In this document: piece after piece, positions 36,018 to 45,354 of the stretch
Position numbering within the stretch: position 1 is the first letter of the stretch
Layout of the letters: every line of letters begins with the position of its first letter
From: an uncultured Anaerofilum sp.
Lineage (GTDB): Bacteria; Bacillota; Clostridia; Oscillospirales; Ruminococcaceae
Assembly: GCA_944385935.1 (NCBI GenBank)
Contig: CALWZC010000001.1
Span: forward strand, 62,001 to 126,000
DNA length: 64,000 nt
Direction: 5' to 3'
The notes under the pieces: model-generated
Told to the model about the DNA's origin: nothing
What the model saw: the letters and a program-made list of their open reading frames with translations, nothing else
Database searches by the model: none
Translations under genes and position numbers: made by a program

Positions 36018-37316
36018 ATGTTAAGTTCTATCGGATTATTACTTGTGCTTACCGCCCTAAATGCAGTATTTGCCAGTGCAGAAATTGCGGTAATCTCTAC
36101 CAGCGAGGCACGACTGAAAATGTTGGAGCAACAGGGCAGCAAGCCCGCAAAGCGGCTACTTTCCCTCACAAAACAACCAGCAAAATTTTTGGCAACGATA
36201 CAGGTGGCAATTACCTTGGCTGGATTGTTAAGTAGTGCCTTTGCAGCAGAAAATTTTGCAGGGCCATTGACAACCTACTTGCTTCAAGCAGGAGTGCCTG
36301 TTTCGGAAAGTGTGCTACGACCAGTATCCTTATTGGTAATTACAGTGATTTTGGCATATTTTAACCTGATTTTTGGAGAATTGGTGCCAAAACGAGTGGC
36401 AATGAAAAAAGCCGAACCCTTGGCTCTGGGGATTTCTGGTGTACTGTATTTGGTGTCAAAATGTTTTGCTCCTTTGGTATTTTTGTTGACAGTTTCCACG
36501 AATCTGGTTTTGCGTTTAATGGGCATTGACCCCGAACAGGAGGACGAGGAAGTTTCTGAGGAAGAAATTCGTATGATGGTAGCACAAGGAAGGCTACAAG
36601 GAAAAATAAAACCTCACGAAACGGAAATTATTGAAAACATCTTTGAATTTGATGACATAACAGCAGACCAACTCTGTACCCACCGCACCGATTTGTGTAT
36701 GTTGGATGTGCAAGAATTTGAACAATGGGAGCACCTTATCTGCAACAGTCGTTATACCTACTATCCTGTATACAACAAGGAAAAAGATAACGTTGTGGGA
36801 ATTTTAAGTGCAAAAAAATATTTTCGCCTGACGAATCGCAAAAATAAGCAAAGGGTTTTATATGAAACTATGGTAAAGCCAATATTTTTGCTAAAGAGTA
36901 TGAAAGCAGACAAGGTTTTTGCAGCACTGCAAAAGCAACATCAAGGTTTAGCATTGTTAGTAGATGAACATGGTGGATTGTATGGCATGGTTACCCTCCA
37001 TGACCTGTTGGAAGCGTTGGTAGGAAATTTGGATTATGAGGGTGAACACAGTGATGATGAACCCCTGCGAAAAATAGGGGATAATCTATGGCGCGTAGGA
37101 GGAATGACCAGCCTTTCAGTAATAGCAAGGGCTTTGGATGTAAAGTTGCCACAAGATGAATATGAAACATTGAATGGTTTTATCTACCATTTGTTGGGCT
37201 ATGTGCCACAAGATGGCCAAACTCCAAAATGTAGCGGATATGGAATAGAAATTCAAGTAAAAGAAGTACAACGGCATAGAATACAATATGTGCTGATTAG
37301 CAAAGAGCATATTTAA
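36018..37316 (+). CDS. CNNM/CorC (HlyC) family transporter
   Basis: A 432-residue membrane protein with an N-terminal DUF21/CNNM domain (about four membrane segments up to residue 170) and two CBS domains (about 215-340; NKEKDNVVGILSAKKYF and LLVDEHGGLYGMVTLHDLLE). The C-terminal CorC_HlyC domain reads NLWRVGGMTSLSVIA. CNNM proteins export or exchange Mg2+ and bind MgATP through the CBS pair. A strong GCAGGAGG site precedes the ATG. The structured leader upstream suggests attenuation control. Confidence 0.9.
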   Translation: MLSSIGLLLVLTALNAVFASAEIAVISTSEARLKMLEQQGSKPAKRLLSLTKQPAKFLATIQVAITLAGLLSSAFAAENFAGPLTTYLLQAGVPVSESVLRPVSLLVITVILAYFNLIFGELVPKRVAMKKAEPLALGISGVLYLVSKCFAPLVFLLTVSTNLVLRLMGIDPEQEDEEVSEEEIRMMVAQGRLQGKIKPHETEIIENIFEFDDITADQLCTHRTDLCMLDVQEFEQWEHLICNSRYTYYPVYNKEKDNVVGILSAKKYFRLTNRKNKQRVLYETMVKPIFLLKSMKADKVFAALQKQHQGLALLVDEHGGLYGMVTLHDLLEALVGNLDYEGEHSDDEPLRKIGDNLWRVGGMTSLSVIARALDVKLPQDEYETLNGFIYHLLGYVPQDGQTPKCSGYGIEIQVKEVQRHRIQYVLISKEHI

Positions 37317-37332
37317 TTGCACTTCAATAAAA

Positions 37333-37368
37333 AATAAGGGGCTGTATAGCACAGTCCCTTATTTTTTT
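37333..37368. terminator. Bidirectional terminator between CNNM and subtilase genes
   Basis: AATAAGGGGCTGT pairs with ACAGTCCCTTATT (one bulge or wobble) with T-runs on both strands, between convergent genes. Confidence 0.85.
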
Positions 37369-37402
37369 AGTTGTTGATATTGAGTTATATCAATGATTTA
37401 GA

Positions 37403-40400
37403 TTATTGCTCTTTTTTGCGGCGAAATACTAGGATTGCCAAGCAAACACCAGCAGAAATGAACATCAACATTACAAATACGCCAACAGACTGGTCTCCAG
37501 TTGTAGGAGTAGAACTATTTGTTGTGTTGCTGTTGTTGTTTGTGGTGGTGTTTCCAGTAGAGGAACTTCCATTGTTGGAATTGCTGTTATTGCCATTGTT
37601 TCCAGTATTTCCGGTATTTCCACCATTTCCAGTGTTTCCGCCGTTTCCGGTATTATTGCCAGAACCATCAGAAATTGCAGTGTAAACTGCTTCAATGCTA
37701 ATGTTGCCAGTGATGGGGTCAACTACTTGTTTCCAAGAGCCAACATAGCCAGCCTTTTCGGGCACTGTGGGATAGTCTGCTTGTGTCAAGGTTTGTCCAT
37801 ACTCTTTTTCTATGGTAGCAATTACCTGTCCATCTGCCACAAAGCTAACAGTATACTTGTTAATTTGGTATTGAGCAGTGATAACCAAATTTTCGGTAAT
37901 ATTGTTGTATTCCTTATCCCATCCAATGAAGGTGTAGCCTTCTCGTTGAGGTGCATCCGGTGCAATTGCATTGCTGCCGTGAGGTACTTCTACAGATTTG
38001 AGGATGGTGCCGTCAAAGTTTACAAATTGCACAGTGTGCATTGCAGTAGATACATGAACAATTGCGTAACTGGAAATTTTGTTATTGGTAGCACTGGACA
38101 ATTTAATGTAGGCATAGCCTTCTTTTACAGCTGTAACAATGCCATTTTCGTCTACTGTAGCCACATCAGGATTGAAGCTAGTGTAGGAGATTTTTCCGTC
38201 CTCAGGTAAAGTAGGTTGAGGATTGAGGGTAGGAGCAAGGGTAGCAGTTTCTCCTGTTTGTAGATTCAGCTCATGATTATCCAGATTGATGCTTTCGGGT
38301 AAAATTCCCTCACAAACTACAGTAAACTGGAGAGAGTATTGACCATCCTTAGTGGAAGCGGTAATGGTGCTTACACCGGGCTGGGAGGGAGTGTACAAAG
38401 CAGTTGGTACAGTTTCGCCCCATTGCTCTTTGGTTCCCTCAGCAAGTTGGCCTTCGCCGGAATTCAGGGTCCAGTTAAAGGGACCATAGGTTCCATCTGG
38501 ACGGGTATACTCTTGACCAGACAGGGTGCCAGCCTGTGCATCAGGATTTTCCTTGCCTTCTGCACGAATAACCAGTACATTGGTTGCCCCAGTAGGAGCA
38601 AAATTCAGAGTGATTTTTCCGGTAGTGGGGTCATAGGTATAGGGCTTGTAGAAATCATAGTTTACAATTTCTACTTCGGAACCATCAGAATAGCGAGTCC
38701 ACAGACTTACTGTGTCGGGCAGGTCGTAACCAGCCTCATTAACTAGAGTGCACTCATATTGACCACCAACATAGAAGAAGCTGGGGCCATCCAGTTGTAA
38801 TCCAACAAGTTCGCTTACTACATCGCTTGTTTGATGCAAGGAAGTGTTACGATATTTAGCAACCAGCTCAGCGGTTTCACCTTGCTTTACATAGAGTACT
38901 TGGTCGCCCATATAAGCATCAGAAATCAAATCATCTTGGTCTTTGGTTTGGTACAAATCTGTCCAAGTAAAGTCCATAGTGCGGGTAACACCGTTTAGAG
39001 TTACTTCCAGATAGCCAGAGCCAGCAGGCAGCAATACATCAGAAGTGCCCACAGACAGATAAATGGCACCGCTTAGAGCATCATTAGAATATTGCTGAAC
39101 ATCTACCAGACCCATGCCGTAGTCGTTAGCGTATTCTTCATCTTCGTATACTTTCCAACTAATTTCTTCCAGTTTTACATCAGCAGGTTGCAGATTATCT
39201 ACCTTTACCAAAATTTGACCATCTGGTTTCAGTCCATCAAAACGCTCCAAAGACAGGTCGAAATCTTCTACAACGGTATTGGTATTTTCAACTGCTACTA
39301 CACAAACAGCACTAGCAGAGCCTTTGGACACAGTGATAACAGCTTGTCCCGGAGCGACTGCCTGTACCATTCCCATTTCATCAACGGTGGCTACTTCAGG
39401 GTTGCTGGAAGTGCGAACAATGGTACCTTCCTGATTGGTGTTATCAATTACACTCAATTCAAATGTGCTACCAGTGTGCAGAAGTGCAGAAGTCTGGGAA
39501 AGAACCAAACCTTGAGAGCTATTTACTGTAATTGCATAGCTGCGGTCGTTGGCACCATAGTCGCCACAAGACAGCAGTACATTTCCATTCCAAACGAAAT
39601 TATAGGTATCGTTTTCGCCAGGGAATGCCTCGTTGTTATGTACATACTCAGTAACATCAGCCTTGAAGGTATAGGTCTTTTTGGCTGGGTCATAGAAGTT
39701 CTCTAGCAAGAAGGGATTGTTGCGGTCAACACCAACCTCCGCATAGTTGGGGTCACCAACGCCTTCTTTATAGGTACGGGTAACATAGGGAACAATTTCC
39801 AAAGAAGCCAGAGAGCCATCTGCATCTTTTACGGTTCCGGTCATGTAAACACGACCATTTTCTTCGTATACACTTACAGTATGATTTTCCAGTGTAGGTG
39901 CTTCAGTATCCACAGTAATGGGGAACTGGATAACGTCCCCATTCATATCCATAGCGTGTCCGTTGAAGGTGGGGACAACGCTGCCAGAAGCTACGCCGTC
40001 AAAGTTGGTGTAGTAGTTTCCGCTCTCGGGGTCTAAAACCTTATCGCCATATTCGCCTTCGCCATAAGCGATAATCTCATAGTTACATTGTGTACCGCTG
40101 GGAAGGGGATTGCCTTGGGTATCGGTGCCATCCCAGATGGGAATTAAGCCGTAATAGTAGGCACTAATAGGAACAGGCACGCCCACACTGCTGTTGAAAA
40201 GGGTACGGGTAATGTATGGAGTCCAATCAGAGAAGTAAACCTCTCCAGTTTCTGCATCTGTTACACGAACAACAATCACTTTTGCATCACGAAGCTGATA
40301 CAAGATGTAGTCGTCTACTCGGTCAAAATATTGGTCTCCATTGGGGGAGATGGTGATATTTTCGGAATGGTATGTATTCTGGTTCATTACTGCGTTAGAG

Positions 40401-43315
40401 TCAAAGGGATTTTGACCTAAGTTGTAATAGCCCAAAATTTCACCTGTACCGCCATTGATAACGGCACTGCCCAAAAGGCTTACACCCCATGTAGATTCGT
40501 TGTTAGCAACATTTTCTCCATCGGTTGCCTCATCGGTCCAAATGCCAGCATCAAAAATGGGAGCAGAAGTCCAGTCACCATAAAATGCCAACATAGGCAG
40601 TCCCAAGGTAGGTGCTTTGGCTGCGGTATCAGTCAAACTTACAAAACCTTCTACATATACACCATTGGTAAACAAGGAATCCAATGTAGCTTTTTCCTCT
40701 GCGGTAAGAGATACGTTAGAAGTAAAGGTAGTAGTCTCATTGGCTTTGGAAGTAATTGTGCCTAGGTTTACAGTTTTGATTACTACGTCCTGATGCATCA
40801 TGGTGGTACGGGTACCCCATTGGCTTTCTACATCTTCGGTTTGAGGACGCATCAAGGTTACATTTACATCATAGGTTACATCTTGGTCAGAGATATTATG
40901 GATATCAAACTTGATATCATAGGAGCCGGTACGATTGGGGTCATCTTTTAACTCCAATTTACCAACAGGTTGACCTTCAACAGTTAAATATGCAGGAGTA
41001 TCAACAGCATTGGCTGCATTTACCAAACCAGCACCCTGCTGGCGGGGAGAATAGAACACACCATTGGTATCCTTTTGAGGAATAGCGGTGCTTACCATTA
41101 GCTGGTTGACAATCTCGCCAACCTGTTTAGAGCTAAGACCAGCAAATGTGCTGTCTGCCTGCACTCTCTGACGTACCAAAGCAGCAATACCACTCATGTG
41201 AGGAGCTGCCATAGAGGTACCACTCATCATGCCATAGCTTCCGGTGTAGCCTTCATCAGAGGTGTTGATTTGGTCTATAATACTAGACCAAATATTGCCG
41301 CCGGGAGCAGTGATTTCGGGCTTTAACTCCAAAGCAGGGCCCGCACCCCAAGAGGAGAAGCTGGACATCTGTCCGTCGGTTTCGCTGGCACTTGCTTTGT
41401 CCTCTGGTTGTACAACAATGTTTACATTGCCATTCTTTTTGAGAACCTCTTCCATGGCAGCGCCATCTTTACCAGAGATAAAAGCAGAGGACAAACTGGT
41501 ATTTGCTACACTCATGTTAATGAGTTCGGTAGAATTGGCATCGCTGTCATATACCAATACGCCAAGAATACCCTTACGCTCTCCATGTACCACAGTGGAG
41601 AAGTACTGTGCATTTTGAACCTTTTCCTCAAAGGAAATTTCTCCACGCATAACCAGTGCAAAGCCAGTTTTACCATTTGGATTGCTGTACTCGTTGTACC
41701 AACCCGCTTTGTTGTAATCGTCGTAGGTTCCCACACCATCTACCAAATACACAGGATATTCTTTTCCATCTGCAAAGGTAGCTTTCATGCCAACACTCCA
41801 TGGGTCAGCATACTTCACTTCATTCTGAGTGCCATCGGCGTTTTTCCAAGTGAGGTAGGGCTGTACTTGGATAGCATTTTCCAAAGAAGCAACACTTAGA
41901 TTGCTGGAATAAATGGCAGGGGAAGACATCATAGAGGTGTCTACACTGGAACTCAAGGGATTATTGCCATAGTGATTGCTGGCAGAGGAATAGCTGCTGT
42001 TACCAGCAGAAGTCATTAGAACAATGCCAGCGTTTTCTACTGTTTCATACAAGTCGTTTTGTACAGTATCATCATCAGCAAAGCCGTTGTCAGAGCCAAG
42101 GCTCAAGTTGATGACATCAGCACCCAATTTCAAGGTATCTTCCAGAGCATTGATGATGGAATACTCGGCAGCACCGCCATCCTCATCTGGGAAAACCTTC
42201 ATAATCAAAAGCTGGGCATCAGGGGCAATACCAGAAAATGCAACCTGACCTTCGCTATCTTCTGCATAGCCAGCTATGGTACCGGCAACATGAGTGCCGT
42301 GGTCGCTATTGGTAGGAAGTACGTTGATATCTCCGTCTGCATAGTCACAAGCATAGGGAACCTTCAAGTTTTTGTATAGACCATTGTAGTCATAAACAAT
42401 TTGTCCGCCATCCGCACCAGTGGTGGAGTTTAACTGATTATCTTCCAAGAAGGCAGCCAAACTTTCCGAGGTGTAGCGCAATTCCCAATCATCGGTTCCA
42501 TCTGCGGGATTGCCGCTGACGAAGGAATCGTTGCGAAATGCCTCATGGGTTCGGGTAACCTGCATGGTTTGGTTGCCTTCCTCATCATAGCTGTAACTCC
42601 ATTTTAGGTCAAGACCAGTATCCAACACAGCTACTAACAAGCCTTTACCAGTATAGCCTTCCTGCCATACGTTCTCTACATCTACCTTGTCATAGCTGTA
42701 AGAATACCAAGGAGCATCGCCCACTTCTGCTTGCTCGTCGGGGCGGTCGTATACATGCTCTACATAAGCACGCTTTACCCCATCCAGTTGTTGAATTTGG
42801 CCTAGAATGCCATAGGGCACACGTACAGCCATACCATTCAGCAAGTTAGACCAACGGGCAACTACACCAGCTCCATTGCCATCCTCCGCAGAGGCGACAG
42901 CAACACCTGCATTGCTGGATAATGCAGAAATTTGGTCAATAATGCTTTGTTGTCCATCCAGAATTTGTTGAGAGGCTTGTTGGCTTTCCTCAGAGGACAA
43001 AAATTCAGACACAGCTTGTCCAGCACTACTGTCTTCGCTGATGGCAGCATAGCTGCTGACCTGATATTGTGCCATTACTGCTGGAGCATCCAGCTCTACA
43101 ATGACAGTAACCAGTTCATTGTCATCGTATACTTTTTGTTCTACGGATTGTTGTTTTCCGGTTTCTGGGTTTAGCCTAGATTCTACTTCTACCTCTTGAG
43201 CAGAAACCTGTTTGCTTTGGTCGGAACTGGTTTCTGCAAATGCAGTGGCAGGAAAAGCAGATGCTGCCATTACCAGTGCAACCAATGTGGCTAAACACCG
43301 TTTTAATGTATTCAT
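37403..43315 (-). CDS. Giant cell-wall-anchored subtilisin-like protease (S8)
   Basis: A 1970-residue exported protease. A signal peptide ends near residue 27 (TAFA|E), followed by an inhibitor-like propeptide to about 190. The catalytic triad is Asp232 (VAVLDTGLD), His339 (HGTHVAGTIAG) and Ser701 (SGTSMAAPHMSG), with a PA-like insert between about 480 and 650. Downstream lie Fn3-type domains as in C5a-peptidase/lactocepin proteases, Ig-like Big2 repeats (ATVDEMGMV, ATVDENGIV), two Listeria-Bacteroides repeats near 1795-1890, and a Gly/Asn/Thr linker. It ends with a sortase-type TPTTGD signal, membrane helix and RRKKEQ tail. It probably degrades host or dietary proteins, and diverges from an ArsR-type regulator. 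Confidence 0.93.
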   Translation of the reverse strand: MNTLKRCLATLVALVMAASAFPATAFAETSSDQSKQVSAQEVEVESRLNPETGKQQSVEQKVYDDNELVTVIVELDAPAVMAQYQVSSYAAISEDSSAGQAVSEFLSSEESQQASQQILDGQQSIIDQISALSSNAGVAVASAEDGNGAGVVARWSNLLNGMAVRVPYGILGQIQQLDGVKRAYVEHVYDRPDEQAEVGDAPWYSYSYDKVDVENVWQEGYTGKGLLVAVLDTGLDLKWSYSYDEEGNQTMQVTRTHEAFRNDSFVSGNPADGTDDWELRYTSESLAAFLEDNQLNSTTGADGGQIVYDYNGLYKNLKVPYACDYADGDINVLPTNSDHGTHVAGTIAGYAEDSEGQVAFSGIAPDAQLLIMKVFPDEDGGAAEYSIINALEDTLKLGADVINLSLGSDNGFADDDTVQNDLYETVENAGIVLMTSAGNSSYSSASNHYGNNPLSSSVDTSMMSSPAIYSSNLSVASLENAIQVQPYLTWKNADGTQNEVKYADPWSVGMKATFADGKEYPVYLVDGVGTYDDYNKAGWYNEYSNPNGKTGFALVMRGEISFEEKVQNAQYFSTVVHGERKGILGVLVYDSDANSTELINMSVANTSLSSAFISGKDGAAMEEVLKKNGNVNIVVQPEDKASASETDGQMSSFSSWGAGPALELKPEITAPGGNIWSSIIDQINTSDEGYTGSYGMMSGTSMAAPHMSGIAALVRQRVQADSTFAGLSSKQVGEIVNQLMVSTAIPQKDTNGVFYSPRQQGAGLVNAANAVDTPAYLTVEGQPVGKLELKDDPNRTGSYDIKFDIHNISDQDVTYDVNVTLMRPQTEDVESQWGTRTTMMHQDVVIKTVNLGTITSKANETTTFTSNVSLTAEEKATLDSLFTNGVYVEGFVSLTDTAAKAPTLGLPMLAFYGDWTSAPIFDAGIWTDEATDGENVANNESTWGVSLLGSAVINGGTGEILGYYNLGQNPFDSNAVMNQNTYHSENITISPNGDQYFDRVDDYILYQLRDAKVIVVRVTDAETGEVYFSDWTPYITRTLFNSSVGVPVPISAYYYGLIPIWDGTDTQGNPLPSGTQCNYEIIAYGEGEYGDKVLDPESGNYYTNFDGVASGSVVPTFNGHAMDMNGDVIQFPITVDTEAPTLENHTVSVYEENGRVYMTGTVKDADGSLASLEIVPYVTRTYKEGVGDPNYAEVGVDRNNPFLLENFYDPAKKTYTFKADVTEYVHNNEAFPGENDTYNFVWNGNVLLSCGDYGANDRSYAITVNSSQGLVLSQTSALLHTGSTFELSVIDNTNQEGTIVRTSSNPEVATVDEMGMVQAVAPGQAVITVSKGSASAVCVVAVENTNTVVEDFDLSLERFDGLKPDGQILVKVDNLQPADVKLEEISWKVYEDEEYANDYGMGLVDVQQYSNDALSGAIYLSVGTSDVLLPAGSGYLEVTLNGVTRTMDFTWTDLYQTKDQDDLISDAYMGDQVLYVKQGETAELVAKYRNTSLHQTSDVVSELVGLQLDGPSFFYVGGQYECTLVNEAGYDLPDTVSLWTRYSDGSEVEIVNYDFYKPYTYDPTTGKITLNFAPTGATNVLVIRAEGKENPDAQAGTLSGQEYTRPDGTYGPFNWTLNSGEGQLAEGTKEQWGETVPTALYTPSQPGVSTITASTKDGQYSLQFTVVCEGILPESINLDNHELNLQTGETATLAPTLNPQPTLPEDGKISYTSFNPDVATVDENGIVTAVKEGYAYIKLSSATNNKISSYAIVHVSTAMHTVQFVNFDGTILKSVEVPHGSNAIAPDAPQREGYTFIGWDKEYNNITENLVITAQYQINKYTVSFVADGQVIATIEKEYGQTLTQADYPTVPEKAGYVGSWKQVVDPITGNISIEAVYTAISDGSGNNTGNGGNTGNGGNTGNTGNNGNNSNSNNGSSSTGNTTTNNNSNTTNSSTPTTGDQSVGVFVMLMFISAGVCLAILVFRRKKEQ

Positions 43316-43335
43316 GCCATTTCTCCTTTCTTTTC

Positions 43336-43413
43336 ATACCCATTGGGAACTTTATTGACTTATCGCCCCTCTATGCTATAATACAATTATCGTTCGTTTT
43401 GTCCAATGGGTAT
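43336..43413. promoter_or_regulatory. Overlapping divergent promoters flanked by an inverted repeat
   Basis: Plus strand: TTGACT (43355-43360), 16 nt, TATAAT (43377-43382) toward the ArsR-type gene. Minus strand: TTGGAC (43406-43401), 17 nt, TATTAT (43383-43378) toward the subtilase. The -10 boxes overlap. ATACCCATTGG (43336-43346) and CCAATGGGTAT (43403-43413) form a perfect 11-bp inverted repeat around both, and the right arm covers the subtilase -35. Confidence 0.7.
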
Positions 43414-43417
43414 GTTA

Positions 43418-43453
43418 TGACAAAAATAGTAACTCTCTGTTACACTTTTGTCA
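43418..43453 (+). promoter_or_regulatory. Palindrome in the ArsR-type gene leader, possible operator
   Basis: TGACAAAA (43418-43425) and TTTTGTCA (43446-43453) flank GTAAC (43429-43433)/GTTAC (43439-43443). It is a long imperfect dyad fitting a dimeric winged-helix protein. The remaining 115 nt to the start codon are AT-rich without other visible signals. Confidence 0.5.
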
Positions 43454-43570
43454 AGTAAAGAATGAAATTATAAATACATTTTTGTCGTTTCCTACTGTTT
43501 AGAGATAAAAAATAAGAAAATAAGAAAGATTTTGTACAAAAATTTTTAGAAAGGACACAAAAGTACATTT

Positions 43571-44653
43571 ATGGAATTTGAAAATAATTTTGACCTACTA
43601 CTGGAGGCCATGGCATATTTTGGACGCCGTGCCGCTGGAAAAAGTTGGAATGAAATGGAGCAAAGAATTGCACAACAAAAGATGATTCCCTCCACTTCCT
43701 TTATAGAAGTATTAGAACAACTGAAAGCACTGACCAACATATTGAATGAAAATTGTCTATTTGAAATGGATAGGATAGAAACCCTCTTTGGAAATTTAGA
43801 AGGGTTTCCTTACAATACCATTGGTTCCAGCTCCAGAGCCTTTTTTGTGTTATACCCAATGTTGAAAAGATACCAAGGAAATCCAAAGGAATTTGTAAAA
43901 GAAATTTGTGCTATGCCTAGGGAAGAAATTGCATGGGGTATTGCCAGCATTTTTGAGGATGACCTCCCAGCTTCCCATCGTTTGGAACTGGGAGAATTTA
44001 CAGATTTGGTATTGGGATTGTCCACCCCTGATAGTACAAAGGTAGCACTTTTAGAGCTTTCCAAAGAATATGTACAAGTAGCCAAAGAAGCTATGGAATG
44101 TTTGATATCTGCCTTAAAAATATTAGAAACACACAAGAATTTATTGCAGAAAGCCATAGAACCCTTTGCAAGTCATTGCAAAACCATGAGTCAATCTGAT
44201 TTTTTTGCCCAATTTTCTCTTATGCGTCCTGACCCTGACACAGTGTATACCATTCAACCCTTTGTGTTTGGTGCGGATACCAACTTGACCTTTGGGGTAG
44301 GTTCTGCTCAAGTGCACTTTTATGGAGGAATTTTACGCATGGAATTGATGGAATTGGTCAATGGAAGAACCTCTGCCCAAAACCAAGTGTGCGAAATCTA
44401 CCGTCTTTTAGGAGATTCTACCCGGTTTGATATTTTTTGTTATCTGCGAAACCATACTGCCTATGTACAAGACCTATCCAGCCGGTTTGGACTAAGCCGA
44501 AATACCATTCACCACCATATGAACAAGTTGATAGATTGCGGACTGGTGCAATGCACTGTAAAAGGAAATCGTATGTATTATTCCTTAAACAAAAAAACAG
44601 TAGAACAGTTTTTGCAAAGACAAGCCTTTTTATTTCAAAAAGAGGAGAGATAA
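43571..44653 (+). CDS. ArsR-type winged-helix regulator with a large N-terminal domain
   Basis: A 360-residue protein whose last 90 residues form an ArsR winged helix (LLGDSTRFDIFCYLRNH, then LSSRFGLSRNTIHHHMNKL, then VKGNRMYYSLN). The first 260 residues are an alpha-helical sensor domain of unknown ligand, without the metal-binding cysteines of classical ArsR. AGAAAGGA lies some 15 nt before the ATG, a loose spacing. It is divergent from the giant subtilase and is the obvious candidate to control that gene and itself through the intervening palindromes. Confidence 0.8.
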   Translation: MEFENNFDLLLEAMAYFGRRAAGKSWNEMEQRIAQQKMIPSTSFIEVLEQLKALTNILNENCLFEMDRIETLFGNLEGFPYNTIGSSSRAFFVLYPMLKRYQGNPKEFVKEICAMPREEIAWGIASIFEDDLPASHRLELGEFTDLVLGLSTPDSTKVALLELSKEYVQVAKEAMECLISALKILETHKNLLQKAIEPFASHCKTMSQSDFFAQFSLMRPDPDTVYTIQPFVFGADTNLTFGVGSAQVHFYGGILRMELMELVNGRTSAQNQVCEIYRLLGDSTRFDIFCYLRNHTAYVQDLSSRFGLSRNTIHHHMNKLIDCGLVQCTVKGNRMYYSLNKKTVEQFLQRQAFLFQKEER

Positions 44654-44660
44654 TGCAAAA

Positions 44661-44697
44661 CAGCGGACTATACCTTTTGGTGCAGTCCGCTGTTTTT
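44661..44697 (+). terminator. Terminator after the ArsR-type gene
   Basis: CAGCGGACT pairs with AGTCCGCTG, followed by TTTTTC. It lies between convergent genes. Confidence 0.8.
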
Positions 44698-44718
44698 CTA
44701 TATTATTTTGTCATTGGT

Positions 44719-45354
44719 TTAAAAATCGGTGGTTTCGCTGGCTTCACCCAAATGACTGGCAACACGACGTACCAGCATTTCCAAAGCCACTTGGTTTTTG
44801 CCACCCTCAGGGATAATAATATCCGCCCTGCGTTTGCTGGGCTCTACAAATTGTTCGTGCATAGGTTTTACAGTGGTTAGATATTGATTGACCACACTTT
44901 CCAATGTACGACCACGCTTGTTTACATCCCGAATAATCCGCCGCAAAATCCGAACATCTGCATCTGTATCTACAAATACTTTAATATCCATCTGCTCGCA
45001 TAAGGAAAGGCTTGCAAAAATCAAAATGCCCTCCACGATAATCACAGGGGCAGGATGTACAACGGTTGTTTGGTCTGTACGGTTATGAATGGTGTAGTCA
45101 TATACAGGACATTCTACGGATTTTCCGCTTTTTAGCTGAATAAGGTGTTCTAAAAATAGTTTGTTATCAATGGCATCGGGATGGTCATAGTTGAGTAAAC
45201 AACGCTCCTCGTAGGGCATTTCGTCATGACGTTTATAGTAGTTGTCATGATAAATTACACTGACATCCCGACCAAAACGCTCCTTTAAACGTCGTGTCAA
45301 GGTGGTTTTTCCGCTGCCGGTTCCGCCGGCAATACCAATTACCATAGTATTCAT
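44719..45354 (-). CDS. udk: Uridine kinase
   Basis: A 211-residue enzyme phosphorylating uridine or cytidine in pyrimidine salvage. P-loop GIAGGTGSGKTT, the YHDNYYK segment, NYDHPDAID, and IIVEGILIF are typical of the family. AAAGGAGGG lies 7 nt before the first ATG, and the start overlaps the M20 gene stop as ATGA, so the two are translationally coupled despite unrelated roles. Related nucleoside kinases of this fold in Clostridia can differ in substrate. Confidence 0.88.
   Translation of the reverse strand: MNTMVIGIAGGTGSGKTTLTRRLKERFGRDVSVIYHDNYYKRHDEMPYEERCLLNYDHPDAIDNKLFLEHLIQLKSGKSVECPVYDYTIHNRTDQTTVVHPAPVIIVEGILIFASLSLCEQMDIKVFVDTDADVRILRRIIRDVNKRGRTLESVVNQYLTTVKPMHEQFVEPSKRRADIIIPEGGKNQVALEMLVRRVASHLGEASETTDF

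Noticed and set aside
37565..37680. Repetitive DNA near the 3' end of the subtilase
   Set aside because: The repeats encode the Gly/Asn/Thr linker before the wall anchor and need no separate explanation as a mobile or CRISPR-like repeat.
39092..39706. 204-codon plus-strand ORF inside the subtilase gene
   Set aside because: It is the antisense shadow of the large minus-strand protease, with no ribosome site and unusual composition.
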